A DNA stretch of 64,000 nucleotides from Temnothorax longispinosus (Eukaryota; Arthropoda; Insecta; Hymenoptera; Formicidae): contig NC_092367.1 in the NCBI RefSeq assembly GCF_030848805.1, positions 18,161,692-18,225,691 on the forward strand, written 5' to 3'. Shown here one piece after another: positions 1-13,900 of this stretch. The stretch's first letter is position 1, and every line of letters begins with the position of its first letter. A program made the translations under genes and the position numbers. The notes under the pieces are model-generated. The model was not told the origin of the DNA. It ran no database searches and was given only the letters and a program-made list of their open reading frames with translations.

Positions 1-3000
1 TAATTTATTTAGGAATTTATTAGAGAATTTTTAAACTTTACAGCATCGTTAATTGTCGTGTTATAATCGCGGTTAACTAACTTCCCCTTTTATCTACAAC
101 AGCCGGAACTATAATCTAAAGAGGGGTGAGATCTCGGGCTGAGTTAGTTAAACCGTCGAGATTTACCGACTCCACCGACCGAACTGACTGCCCCAATCAT
201 ACATAAATTTTCTTAGCGTAACAATTATTGAAAGAATTTATAAATATTAAAAAATTGAGGAAGAAAAAGACACTTCGTCGTCGTACTCGGATAGGATTTG
301 CACGAAGCATGCAGCGTAATCGAGAGGCCAGCGGTAACAAAATTACGAACAGTGTTTTTTTTTTGGAGGTGTAAAAAATGCACATATATATGTATTTATT
401 TATACGTATGGATTATGCACATTCGTATATAAGTAAATATATATGCACACACGTGTACACACACAGCAAAGTGTGGTGGAGACATATGACACAGAGAGGC
501 GTAATCTCACGCGCACGCACGGGGGAAGGGTAGAGGTATTTAAGGACCTGTTCACGTCGATATGTCTCTTTTAAGTCTCGTGTACGTACCTACGCTCGTC
601 TACTCTGGTGTTGCTGGCAGGCCGCGTGAAGAGGCTCGTCGCGACATATCGCCGGAACGCGAGATCTCGCGACGACCTCAAAGCAGAGTCGTAATAAACG
701 CAACACAGCTACTATACTGACTAATCACTACGTATGTAAAAGTCACTACGTAACGCGAGCGAGAACGCGATCTCACGAGGTCCTCTCTGGGAATTGCATA
801 GCTTTAAAATTTTGACTTCGAGCCAAAGAAAATGTTGGCTTAATTAGAGAAAAATTAGCATGTGAGGAGATTAAATTCTCTTATTTTAATTTTTTTTGTT
901 TGAATTTTAATGTAAGTAAATGAACATTGCTTTCTAAAAATGTTTCCTCAGACTTTTATTTTGGCAATAAATAATATTACTGTAGTAAATAGATTACTCT
1001 TATATTAGTCCCCTAAATACAATAATTCCTTTATCTTGCGTGAGGGTGATTTTAAACGTAAGTATCTCAATTAACTATAAAAATCATTTGATTCACACGT
1101 AGCAAGAAAAGAGGACCTCTGTCATGCGTCTCATCTAGTCAAGACACCAAAGGAGAAACGGGCGAATCGTATTTCCTCTCTCAGACGCGAAGATGTTTGA
1201 GAAATCTGCGCCCGTATTTGAGAGAGGAAATTCAAAACGCAAACTCGCTCCCGTCCGCCGTCGGCTATCGATTTAATCGACAGCGGCTATCACGGCATTC
1301 ACGACGGCGGCAATATCGCCCCGCGTCGATCCTCAAAATCATCGACGAAGCGACGGAGAGCACGCACTCCGTCGCTCCGACGACGACGATGATGTCTACG
1401 ATGATTATCTACGGTGTCACTAGGTCGCACACACGCACGCACACGCACACGACGATACTGTCGAATGATGGGACGGAGGTGAACGAAAGTCTTTCGTTCC
1501 TTTCGCTCTTCCGACCGATATGGGATGGATGAATTTGACTGATGAGTCTGGGAGAGTGACGGTCTTCCTCTAAGAAATCATTGTCTAGAGACCGGTGTGT
1601 GTATAGTTTTCTTTTTCTTTTTACGTGAGATGCGTGAAATGATGATTGCGAGACAGTCGGTCAACGATTCACGCCAGTAGGAAGATAGAGTTCGAGAAAG
1701 AGACAGAGACAGAAAGATATACAGAGAGTAACAAGTACAGTGGCTACGGTATACATCGAAACACTCCGTTACGTAATACGGTAATCATGTAGATGGAAAC
1801 GGAGAAGGAAAGGTGGTGATGATGATGGTGGCTCGGAAGAGCTTCTTGGGCGGGTGAAGAATTTCCTTACCTCCTCAGAAAGCTAGAATATTGGGGCACC
1901 ACGTTTAATAATGCTTCGCTCACCACGAAGGCCGTCCAACTCCGCTGTCCCTCTTCCGAACGAAACGTCCGCCCGTTTTGCGTCCTTATATCTTAGATGT
2001 CCCGGAATCTACGACCTTAATTATAATGACAGACCCCTCGGCGAATTCGGAGTCAATTTTTCAACCGGGGAAAATTTCGGAGTACAAGTACATATTTTTA
2101 TTACAGTCCTTTAATATTTATCAGATAACTCGGTAATTAAATCTCCAATTATAGCATTGAGATAAACTCACTTGAGTTTGAATGGGCATTCGGATTTGGA
2201 TTATATAAATTTTGTAAATTTATTTCGAGAAAAAGTTGTCACTTTTAAAATCCATATTATATGACTCATTCCAATTAAAGAAAAATCAGCCTCGAATTAG
2301 TCGAGTCTGTTGTTAAAATTAAGATCGGAGGTTATAGGACATGCCCATATTATAAATTAACTCGCGATTTAATTAATAGTAAACTGGTAAGCTTATCCAT
2401 GTTTTATCTTAATTCAGTTCTGTGTTCAATCTGTATTTAATTATTTGAGAAACTTTGGCAACAAGGGAATATGGTCTAGAATTATGACATTTACTATCAA
2501 TTCATCGGATTGTCAGAAGAGTTCTGCGGAATTGGGGACTGCCATTGCTGACTTATCGCTAACTTAGCTCTATCTTAAGTGTTAATTGTACCTTAAGCTC
2601 TATCGGGCAAGAGGTAACATTTATCTTATCTACGAATCATGCGACTAAATTCGTTATTTTGCCTCTTTTATCATCTATATTCGATAATAATAAACTTGCA
2701 TCAAAGAGGCACGCAATATTAATCCACGTCAATTTCGCTGTCAATTAATGTCAATTATCGACGCATACACAAAATGAGAGAAGACCGACCGACACAGGGC
2801 CTATCTTATGTTTAAGCGTAAATCTAGCTCGTAAATAATAATGCGGATATCAATGATGATTATTTTCGCAAGAATAAATTTTTAATCTTAGATTAGTGTT
2901 AAACTTTCTTGCATTTTTCTCTAATAATCAATCAAGACGTGCATCACATTTTTTTTATCATATTTTTATAAGTCCTAGGTGTCGACACATTCCAAAGATA

Positions 3001-6000
3001 GGCCCTAAAAACATATTAGACGTAAACTGAACAAATATTACATTAGAGATAGCTGAGGATAAAAAAATACTTTTTTTTACCAAAGAAATCTTTCCGACAA
3101 CGCAACAGGATTCGTAGATAATCTAAATGATCCTCCTCACCATCTCTCTCGTAGACGAAATCCCGAATTAGCTCTCCCGATAGGTAATCCGACGTTCGTG
3201 GACCTTCGTGGACGATGATCGTCATCCCGACGTCCACGTATGTCTTATTCGCCGAACGGGACAAACGGAGCTAGATGACAGATGCAAACTCTCTGCGCGC
3301 GCGTGCAGCATGCATATAGCGCCTCGAAAGCGAGGCCGGCGGGGTATCAAAGGGTAATAAGAGGTAATAAGAGGGGCGACATGCGTCTCTCTAATTGCAA
3401 CATCAAGGTCTCTACGGACGGAGTGATAAAGAAATAAAGGAGATAACGCAAGAAAGGGATTACGAAACAATGACGGTGGGCAATTTCGTATACTTGCCGA
3501 TGGCGAGCGCGAGGCGAGTCGCGCGTTTGATCTCGCGTTAGTACGGCGCGCTCTCTCGGCGCGGTCACCTTTTCTAGTCCTCGCGTAATCAACGTTGATC
3601 CTCGATGATCGAAACGATCACGACACCGCGAGCGAACAGATGAGAGACGGGAAATCGATGACGCGCGATCTCGCCGGGAGAGCTTAAGACGATCGTTCGA
3701 CGACGATAAAAGCGATGCTGGACGAGCGAGCTTGCGGCAGCTTCTCGCGAACTAGTCCTCCCTTAATCGATAATATTAGCAAGAAACTTTCAAAATTAAT
3801 ATTACGATAAATTTTTAACGTATATAAAAGACAATTTTCATAATTTTGCTCGGAAAACCTTTTATAATAATTTACACAATCAAGATTACAATCAAGTTAA
3901 ATAAATCTTTGATCCCTCGATTAACGAAAGGACAACGTCGCGAGGAGCCTTGACGAGCAGATCGCCGAATGTCGATGATGAGGATGACGACGATGACGAC
4001 GTGAACGATAATGAATAACGGGCTGCTCTGCGATGACGTACACTACAACCACTTAAACTCCTAACGACGCATGCAACATGCTGGACCTAAGTTCCCATGC
4101 GAGTTGCACGACTCGAAGATAGACAGATGATGATCATCGTAAAAGCTATACCGAACGATCTATCTCGTGCGATGATTTTCGCGCGTATGTGTTTACACGC
4201 CTACGTCAAACTAATTCGTGATTGTGAAGAGATGAGCACGAACCCGATGAACAGAGAGAATGATTTCGTGGCGACTCGAAGATCCACACTCGATCTAGTG
4301 ACACGACGAGCGCGAAGCTGATGAAATTGTCGATGAGTATGTAATACTTTCGCATGGTAAGATCGAATGCCGTAGTCGAGAACTATAGCTGCGATTTTTT
4401 CATTTTTTAATATGTGAAGATGAGACAAAGAACGTGGAATGCGTGGCACAATGATTATGATATTTGATCGATTGTTTTCGTGTCGCGTGGCAAGTACCGA
4501 TGCATGTGAATCGATGTGAAATAGTGCATTCTTTTTTTTTACGGAATAGGAAATTATTAGGCGTAGAATGGACAGAGAGAAGGATGAGGGAAGGATATTC
4601 ATATTAGTCATGGATGTTGTGAACTTTGGAAAAATGAAGGAATGTAATTTTCTTTCTTTCTCTCTTTTCTTTTTTTTCTTGTCATGATTGTCATGGTAAT
4701 ATGATCTAAGATCACGTAATTATCTTCGTCGTCGTTGTTGTAATTCAAATTGGTCATAAAAAAATTAATATAATTCAAATTTCCGATAATTTCGCCGACG
4801 TGATTTGATCGTCTGAAGATGCGATGTCGTTAAAATGAAGATATAAACTTGCGACGAAAATGATTTACCAATATTCGACTCGTATGTTGAGATTTTTGCG
4901 TTTGGAATGCAAAATGCAGTCGTCTCATCCGCGAGTAGTCAACCTGCGCAAACAAATTTACATCCACCATTTATAGGTTTAACTTGATTTTCTTCGTCCC
5001 CTCAAGACGAATACAAGCAAAGAAAAATGTCCTTCGAGCGCAAAAGCATTTGCCATAATCCCATCTCTAAACTGCGATCTTGAAATTATCATGTTGCCAG
5101 CAAAGCCATAAGATAAAAATTACATAATCCCGATTAAAATTATATTCTAAAATAAATATTTATAAAACAAATATACGCACGCGTAACATCTTTACATAAT
5201 CCAAATCTTGAAAAAAAACTGCCGTTCGAGTTAAGTGTGATACCAATTACAATATGTTATTTGACATTGTGTTATTTTTTTTGTAAATTTTGACCAAAGT
5301 CAGTTCAGAATGAAACGAGCTGCGATGGATGCATCGTTGCAATGTCGGCCAAAATAAATCGGCCAAACAAAAAAAAAGAAAAAGAACTTAAAAAAAGGCC
5401 AATGATCTCTCTTCTCCTCCTCTGTGTGAGATCTATCATGAATCCGATGAATCCTCGTATCGTCCGCCAGAGTGTCGATTCTGCTGAGGATTAAGGAGGA
5501 TCGGCTCCGCGGCACCGCGGAAACGGAGAGGTTGGCAACGCGCGAAAACAAACTCTCCTCCTTATACTTTTTTTCATCACATTATTATTATCATCATCAG
5601 CAGCAGCAGCATGGTTATAACACTTTTCATCATTATTATAATGCCGGTTTTTCATTTATCGCGAGAGCGTGTCTCGCCCGTCTCCTCCGTTTAGGAGGCG
5701 CAGTCCGAAGAGGATCGGTCCGTTTAAGCTTTAAAGATAAGGCTGACCTTGCGAGCGTGTGAAATCCAGGACGTTCGTCTTTCGCACGAGTGAGATCGCG
5801 GAACGTTGTCGAGGCACCGGGAAACATCCGGGCTATCGGAGGGAGCGGCTCCCCCTCGGTACCGTCTTCCCGGAATCCCGGTCGTCGCGATTCCATATGC
5901 CGCGGCTCGTTACGTTGGGGGTAGATTCGAAGGGGATAGAGAACGAATCAATCAGGGCTATACCCAGCTCGACCACTGCAAATTGCATTTCGCGATCGCT

Positions 6001-9000
6001 GCAATTCGAATCTAATCAATTGCGTTAATTAATCGACGTCCGGGTGTTCTCATCCCTCGCGCGGGCGTGGTGATTGTCGCGTGTCGGACCCTCGCGTTAT
6101 ACTCGAATGTATCGCGACGTCTTACGATCTAGAGTACACAGAGAGTAGAAAAATAAGGATTGTCACAACCTCGGAACGCGCGCACGATCTCGACGGCAGT
6201 CATGGCCGCCCTCGGCGAGTAGAAGGATCGTTGGGAACATTTTAGGCGTGATATGCTCGGAACAGAACGAGAACTTCTCACAACCACCTGTGCTAGAAAC
6301 ACTCGACTCGAGTGGTACACATTATTCTTATTTAATTATGGTTAAACCGGGTATAGCCCGTACCACGCGATTTACCCGGGACGTATCGGGAGGAGAAGAA
6401 AAGGCTGAATCGGGAACAGGGTGCAGGATTAAATCGCCGTGAGCTACGAAAATATTATTTTCGGCGGAAGCTTCAGATATACTTTTCTTTCTTTCCTTAC
6501 CTACACACACGCATCGTACACGCATATGCATCTTCACGACATATATGCGTATGTGAATACATGAACTTCACATACGTATGTATTTAGAAATGCACGTGTA
6601 TGTATGTATATAAGTATATGTATATATATATTTATATGTAATAGATCTCTCTGCGTGTCATTCGAATAATTTTCTCTCTCTCCTTTGGTAATCTCTTCTT
6701 TCATCTTCAATCCGTCGCCGCGCGTTCACAAACAACATCACATTCATATAATAGACATTTTAGGATTCAACAAATGTTCTCGTAAATTCACGATCTAAGG
6801 CCTAAGAATTTTAGGAGTACGCATGGTTGTTCTAACCGCGCTGTAATAGAAGCTACCGAAATATTTAACGACTTTCTCATTGACTTTCTCACCGCGGGAT
6901 CCGAAATCCTCGCATACCAAGTCTCCCTCTTGTCTCGCGCCTCTTCGACGATGTTTTTCCACATCTGATAAATGTTCTTGGATATCCGGAAAATAGTCGG
7001 TCTTTCGGAGTATATTCAAAAAATATCCAAGATACCTATATCCGTTAGATTCATCGAATATTCCCGATACGATGTCTCACAATATCTAGATTTTCGAATG
7101 TTTATTATAACGTAACTGTTATTTGTCACTATGTGAAAAGAAATTACAGTATAAAAATTATTATAAGTAATTCGTATGTCATGCTATACTGTTTGCGTAA
7201 GAAAAATAATTTTTAAAGATACAATGTATACATTTTTTAACCAAATTATGCAATTTCTTTATTACTTTTTAAAGTAGATATTTCGGACAAAAGAGAAATG
7301 TCACTTCAAACGTTACTTGAAGTATTAGTAATGGTTTTATAACGTTTCATATTCGAGAAAGCAAAAAAATCTGAATGTCGCTTGACGTCTTGATATCCAA
7401 GAACATGTCTGGCTACATCTATTCCACTTTCTCCGCGATGTCGTGTCGCGGGAAGAGGTAGCCTTCCTCTTTCTTGCCCTCTGGAGGGCTATTACTGAAA
7501 GTTAACGGAAGATCAGAGATCGCCCGAAGGTTTATCACGCTATAAACACAGAGGGATTTTTCGAACGACGTATGAACGTCTGTGCATCTGCAGGGTGTAA
7601 CCTGGGAATTCCTCGCGTTGGAAATGAATCGCGTGTTGCGCGGTCTCGAAACATAGCTCGCCGAGGAAAACTTTGCTTCGCGGAAGTGAAAACTTCGGAC
7701 CTAACACGCACGCGTTTATCGAATTGCATCTGTTCCTTCGGCGAAGCTATTTGAACTTTCGTGGATATCTTAAGTTTAATAGCTGTTTAGTGACTTACAA
7801 TTATCATGCTGCCGTGAAATATCTGCGTCAATATTGTGCGTACAAGCGGGCTGTATTGACAGATATGTTAGGCTGAGCTGTTATATTTCTTGGAACTTCT
7901 AAAATCTTGCGACTTAAAACCTTATAAAATATGTGAAATTTTATATAGAATTATTGATACGCCTATATATAACTTTGATTTTAAGATTCTGTTTAAAGAT
8001 ACGTTGTAATGTTATACTTTAGCTGGTAATGGTGATTCTTATCATAAAAAATTGCATCATTATCGAGAAGCTGTTTCGTCCATAAATCGCGCGTGAAACT
8101 TTTCCATCGCGAGGCCGCCTCACGTAACGCTCTGCACTCACACGTCTATCACCTAAGACCTCACCCTGTATACCTACGACATCTAAGTACAATCGAGTCA
8201 AAAAATAGAGAACTCTGCGTTTCGGGATGTCGCGTGACGAGAAAAAAGATTTCGGAGCGATAAAGAAAAGCAGGTACGCGTTAAAGTGTTGTGTGTGCAC
8301 GTATGCGGTCGACGAGAGTCGGTGAGAAGTAAAACGACCTCAGTCCGTTTCGCGGATCGACACTACGGGAAACACTTATGGCGATATCGCTTTATACAAT
8401 TTATTTTACGTGACTCTAAATCCACGCTAATGACTCCTATATAAGGGCTCCTCCAGGAAGGAAGACGGGAAAGTTAGTAACGGCGGTTAATAACGCTAGG
8501 CCGATCGCTCGCGACGAGACATTTTCGCCCGCCTAGATAATAACTTGCTCGTGTCGAGCGAAACGCAATTTGCAAAGTTCGAATCCGAAGTTTGCAAGTT
8601 CGTTCGTTTAAATTAACGCGTGCGTAGACGTCTTTCGAGCTCGTTCACTCGCAAGAGCGATAAACACTAAGGAGCAATACACTACCTTGTTCAGGGAAAC
8701 GTTCGTGCGACAAAATCTGTCTAAGTGATCTCTATAGTTACGGCTAAAGATTCTATTTCCGACTAAATGTTCGCGCCACCGTTCCACATATTCTACAATT
8801 TGGGTAGTGCGTGCAAGTATTCGGCACTGAATTCAGCCTCGAAATTAACATAACATGTTCTATTATTATCGATTTCACAAAAGACGTTTTTCCTTTATCA
8901 AATCGTTGTGGCTTTGTTTTAATCTTTTACATTATTAAACGATTTAATGTTTACCGAATTTAACATTTTGTTTTATTTTCTTCTAAAATTTATTTGCATC

Positions 9001-10066
9001 TCTTTCCATATCATACGATGACTCTAATAGGAAGACGAATAATTTATAAGAAAGCCAGGAAAGAGACTGTTCCAAATATTTCTTTTCGAAGACATTTTTC
9101 TAAATAATCGATTTTAGCAGCAAATCAATATAATTTTAAATTAATTAATTCTAAAAAAAACTTTTATAACTTTATTTTCAAGTACGTAATATATCTAATT
9201 GTAAGTAAATTAATTTAAATGGACTATTTATCGAAAGCTGGATTTACTTACTGCATAAATAAAATGTTAGAGCTAATATTTGCATGAACATAATGTAAAG
9301 GTCCAATGAAAACTTTTAGTAGTGTCATAAATATATTCCCTAGCCATTATCCGATAATAAACATTTAATTTTCCGAACTGCAGCTATAACGTGACGGGTT
9401 CAGCAGGGACATCGTGGCGCGAAGAGATCGTTCATCCGCCGGGTTGTCGTTTTAGTTCTCACGGACTCCCGTCTCGTACGTGCGTAATACGCGATGTTTC
9501 GGAGAAGAAGACGAAGGGAATCGAAAGATCCTTGAGTGGGGAAGTCGCCGACTCGCTCTTGCACCGGCGCCAGCTCTTCAGCTTCCTCTCCCCTTCAACA
9601 GAGAAGTCATCCTACGTACTATGTACGCCCTTTTCTTCGACCTTCTGTCACCTAGATCGACTCTTCGCGGTGATCTAGCCTCTTCCCCGAAGACACTTAT
9701 TCTCCTTCCTTTTGGATGGTCCGCCCTCGACGAGAACAACAGATCTTTCTATCTGCGACTCTCTCTCTCTCTCTCTCTTTCATCTCGAATTGACCTCATC
9801 AACCTGGTTCTCTCCGATCTCGATGGCTCTCGAAACTAGCCGACGAGAACTACAATGACGAGGATGACGACGACGACGACGACGACGACGAAGACGACGA
9901 TGAACACAACGACGAAGACGACAAAGACGACGAAGACGACGACGCGATCGTGATCCTCGTGTACCTGTGACCGGAGGAGAAACGTCCGTCCTCCCGCGCC
10001 GTCTCAGGTGTCGCCCTAGGCGGCGTCGTTCTTTTCGATGCGCACGTTGTTGATGAAGAAACTTAC
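1..10066 (-). other. brp: Part of a brp intron, open at the left edge of the window
   Basis: After the donor at 10066 no further ELKS coiled-coil exon was found in either the AT-rich or the GC-rich parts, so this intron exceeds 10 kb. The stretch holds short ORFs only (under 120 codons), an AT/GT-rich microsatellite patch at about 380-480 and 6.54-6.65 kb, and a GAC-repeat tract at 9.85-9.94 kb. An unrelated gene in the first few kilobases cannot be excluded, but I see no evidence for one. Confidence 0.6.
9854..9943. repeat. Imperfect (GAC)n trinucleotide repeat
   Basis: A GAC/GAA/GAT triplet tract, pure GAC from about 9866 to 9890, lies about 120-210 nt past the donor of brp exon 5, within the intron. 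On the brp strand it reads as GTC triplets. Confidence 0.85.
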
Positions 10067-10960
10067 TTGCCGTTTGAAGTTCAGGTCGTGCTTGTTGAAG
10101 GTGTGAGCGTGCAGCGCAAGAGCGCCAGCCGCTGCCGGCTCTAAATGTTTCAAGTGTTGCTGCATTTGCTGTTGCTGCTGCAGCTGCAGCTGATGCTGCT
10201 GATGAAGATGATGATGATGGTGATGCTGGTGATGATGCATCTGATGAGGATGATGAGGATCTGTAGCATAGCGATCGGTATACGGATTGACCACGCCTGT
10301 GGTGGCGCCCGACGAGATACCGGCCAAGCACGAGGAACCGCCACCGACGCCCAACCCGCCGCCGCTCCCGGTGGTAGTCCCACCTGTCGAACCGGCAAGC
10401 AACGAACTGGTTAATGCCGCGGACGGCGCGTATCCACCGTACGGTACCAGCGAGGTCATCATGGACGGTCCCCTGGCCAGGGGCAACGTGCCGGGCTGTT
10501 GCTGACCACCCAGGCCGGTCGACTGCGCCATACCACCCAGTTGCTGCTGTTGCTGCTGCTGTATAGTACCACCGCTGCTTGGCACAGCGATGGCCTTCAG
10601 CAGTTGTTCCCGCAGCCTACCGCCGGTCTCCTTAATGCGCTGCATCTCGGCTTCCAGCAACGCCACCTCCTTCTCCAGGGTTGTTATGCGCGCGTCTTTC
10701 GTCTCCATGATGGCGGTCAGGGTGGTGCTACCGGGCACGCCGCCTGGAACCGCCACGCTACCTCCGAGGACGGTACCGCCGCCGTAGACCCCAGCACCTG
10801 CACCCCCCGATACGCTACCTAGTCCGATGACCGATGCACCCGCCAATCCGCTGATGCCGCCGCCGCCGACCACCGGGTGTCCCGAGGACGCGGTCGAGGC
10901 GTACGCGAGCTCCAACTGCGTCTGCAAGCTCTTCAAGTTCTCGTTCGTCGCTTTGAGCTC
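10067..10960 (-). CDS. brp: brp coding exon 5, Gly/Gln/His-rich with a short coiled coil (residues 367-664)
   Basis: This 894-nt exon (298 codons) is in phase 0 at both ends. The acceptor follows a pyrimidine-rich tract ending TATCAG, and the donor is CGGCAA|GTAAGT, close to consensus. It begins ELKATNENLKSLQTQLELA. A Gly/Ser-rich stretch follows, then a coiled coil at about 451-490 (METKDARITTLEKEVALLEA), a Gln run, a Gly-rich stretch and a His/Gln-rich end. The METKDARITTLEKEV block resembles the vertebrate ELKS segment that follows the same neighbouring coiled coil. Without splicing the frame would run 16 codons to a stop at 10018, giving a truncated isoform. Because it keeps the frame, the exon could be a skippable cassette. 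Confidence 0.85.
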
Positions 10961-13900
10961 CTGATACAACAGAAGCAACAAACGGGGAAGACGGTTACAG
11001 GTCGTCGACTCTTTCTCGCGCCGCAATTTCTTTTCTCTGTCGTGTCTCTCTAGCGCGATCTCGCGATCTAATATCTTTTTTTTGTCTGTTTGATGATGTA
11101 GTTGAGATGTTGTCTGATATCTTTTTTTTTTTACATTTTCTTGGATGTGAAGTATGCAGTGGTGCGGTTTCAAAGATGTGACTATAAAGATGGTTGGTTG
11201 GGTGCGGCTTCGCTAACGCATGAGACTGCCCCCGTGTTTGTCGTCTCTTTCGGAGTTCGTTGAGCTAGTTTCGTTTGCTGTGCGCAATATCATCCACTGC
11301 TGTATCGCGTATTAAAGATTTATTTATTATATTAAGCAAAAAAAATAAATAAATTTGAAAAAATCTGTAAAAATACTTTAAAACGCAAAAAGGACTGTAA
11401 CGTCATACACACTAGAATAATTTCATTTTGTCAAATTTTACCGGAAACTTAAAAAAGATTGATTGAAAAATTATTGTACCATAAAAATAATAAATAACGG
11501 TATTCGTTTCCACATATGTAAAAAACTGAAAAAGTAGCAGCAAAAAATGCGTGAATTTACGGTAATTTTCGATCTCGTTATAAATAAATGGCTGGTCTAT
11601 TTTGACGGACTATTTATTCCTTTATCGATAAATATCGAAATTCGGAACAATATTTCTCTTCGTTACGCATTCTGGCTGTGAATGACACACGCAATTTTCA
11701 TTCTCCGATCTCTCGGTTCGCGGGACAGTCTCGAGGAAGCGGAAGTGGCACCGGCAGCGTCCCGGTTGACGAAAGAAAAGCGACGTACCGCCGAGCTTCC
11801 TTCTTCCAAAACAATCTTCTTCGTTCTCTTCTCCGAGCGGTATAAAGACGTTTTCGTCACTCCGAAAAAAAAAATGCGATTGAGGAGTCAACCGATTCTC
11901 ACCGATCGAAGCGGCGAAGAACTCCTCACTCACGCGTCTCGATATTCATTCCTCGCTCGCTCTCTCTCTCTCTCTCTTTCAGGATCAGATCTCTGTCTGG
12001 TTCTAAACTCGCGTCTTTATTGCCTGATTTCTATTCTGAGGTTCGATCGGCACCGCACCGATCACTGATGACGATCGACGATCGTCGATCGGTAACGCCA
12101 CGTTAAGTCCTTTCGACGATCTCACGGTCGCAAGGTCACGCTCTAACATTCCAATGTGCTTGCTTGAATTTCTCTCCTTTTTTTATTTTTAGTTAATTTT
12201 TCTCACAGTGATCCTCTTCCGGACGCCGGGCGCCGCCGCAGTTCTTTCGCCCACCGCGACGTACGGCCGACATCGTTGTCCATTTTTCTGCGCGCGGCGT
12301 TTCGATGATTTGTCATCGTGCTACATTAACACGTATTCCTTCACGTATTTTACCCGATTTTTTTCCCCCAGAGAACCCATCGGTCACCGTCGCGATCAAC
12401 GGTGTGATATTTGTCGAAGAAATTGTTCGGAAATGCGCGAAAATTTGTAATCTGTATCAACAAGGAATAGCAATTCGCGATTTCTCAGCTATTCTTGCTA
12501 GCTCGAAACGCGGCCACGTCGTATGGACAAGATCTCTTTTGAATGCACGTGCGGATGCGTATCGGTGTTCCGCGAGCGTGAGTAAAAGGGGCTTGAGTTT
12601 TATCGGCTCGATGAAAGAAAAAAAAATAGCAACGACCAATGAGCCGGTGAGGGCTCGTTATTCATCGCCTGCTAAGCGCTCGCGCACGGATACGCATCTT
12701 GATGAGTTTGTGTATGACACGTGGAAGCGCGGGCAGACCGGTGCATTTCCTCGAATGAATTACATTCAATATAAACATAACAAGCATGTTCTCCGTAGAG
12801 TATAACAATGCAGTTTTGTTATTCTCAAGTCTTGGAACACGGTTCTTCAGAAATGAAAAGAAAATAAAATATAATGTACGATGCACATGTAAAATAAAAT
12901 ATTGGAATAAAACGAAACAGGCAAGTAAAAAATATGAAAGATCTACCTTGTCGAAAGTCTATTTCGAGACATTTTAATCGGACGCTTTATCGAACCACCT
13001 AAACCTTAAGCAAACTACATAGAAAGAATGTATGCGCGAGAAATGTCGATCCGCCGGCGCTTCCATCGGCGAAATACGAATGGTGTTATGATAGAGAGGA
13101 TAAGACAGTAAGATTACGCGAGGAGAACGACGTCGTATTATCGCATCTCGCACCAGGTCGGTGCCAAACAGTCGCAAAGTCCTCCCTTGGGCCTGGGATC
13201 GGCTCGGCTTGACGCGACTTGACGACTTTCGGACCGTCCCGCTGCTCGTGCATCGATAACGACGATTGGCGATGATAGCGGTAAGTCGTGATGGGCAAGA
13301 ACGTGTCTGAGGCGTACAAGAACGAGAAGAGAGAGTATATATATAAATGGGCGTTAACATTCAGTGAATCAACAGCCGAGATGATGGCAGAACAAATACG
13401 TAAAAAGTAGTGTGGGTGTATGTAAATGTACATCTGTAACACGGGCGTTTATGCACACGTACATACGCAGGAAATGCGCTCGTGCGCGTACGTATGCATA
13501 TAACGAGAGACGGTGCATATATATACATATAAAGTACTTATATATATACTTATACAGATACTTTATATGTATGTGTGTATATATATATATACATATAAAG
13601 AATCTGAAAATTCCATATGTATAAGATATACACGCGGAAGGAAGATGAGAGGATGTGTATAGTATGTAGGTATTATATATGTGTCTCCGTATATTGTGTA
13701 TTAAATATATATATAGAAAAAGATAATATATATATGTATCTATATAATAGAATATCGAGAAAAGAAAAGTAAGTGTAATAGATATGAAAGTTGTTCTCTT
13801 ACGGGACGAGCCAAAAGTCTCGTACAGCCTGACGTCGATTTTTTCGTAGCGTGTCTCGTCCATCCTCCTGATCGTCAAAACTCGGCCGAATGTCGTTTGG

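Noticed and set aside
8574..8594. GTTCGAATCC, resembling the B box of a tRNA gene
   Set aside because: No matching T-stem pairs around it and no A box or acceptor stem at the expected distances.
10145..10822. Several ORFs on both strands over the brp exon 5 region
   Set aside because: They arise from the Gln/His/Gly repeats of the brp exon read in other frames. The brp frame has matching splice sites and the ELKS-like coiled coil.
12305..12805. Plus-strand ORF of 166 codons in brp intron 4
   Set aside because: No recognisable motif, no supporting splice or promoter context, and it lies in a GC-rich patch where long ORFs are expected.
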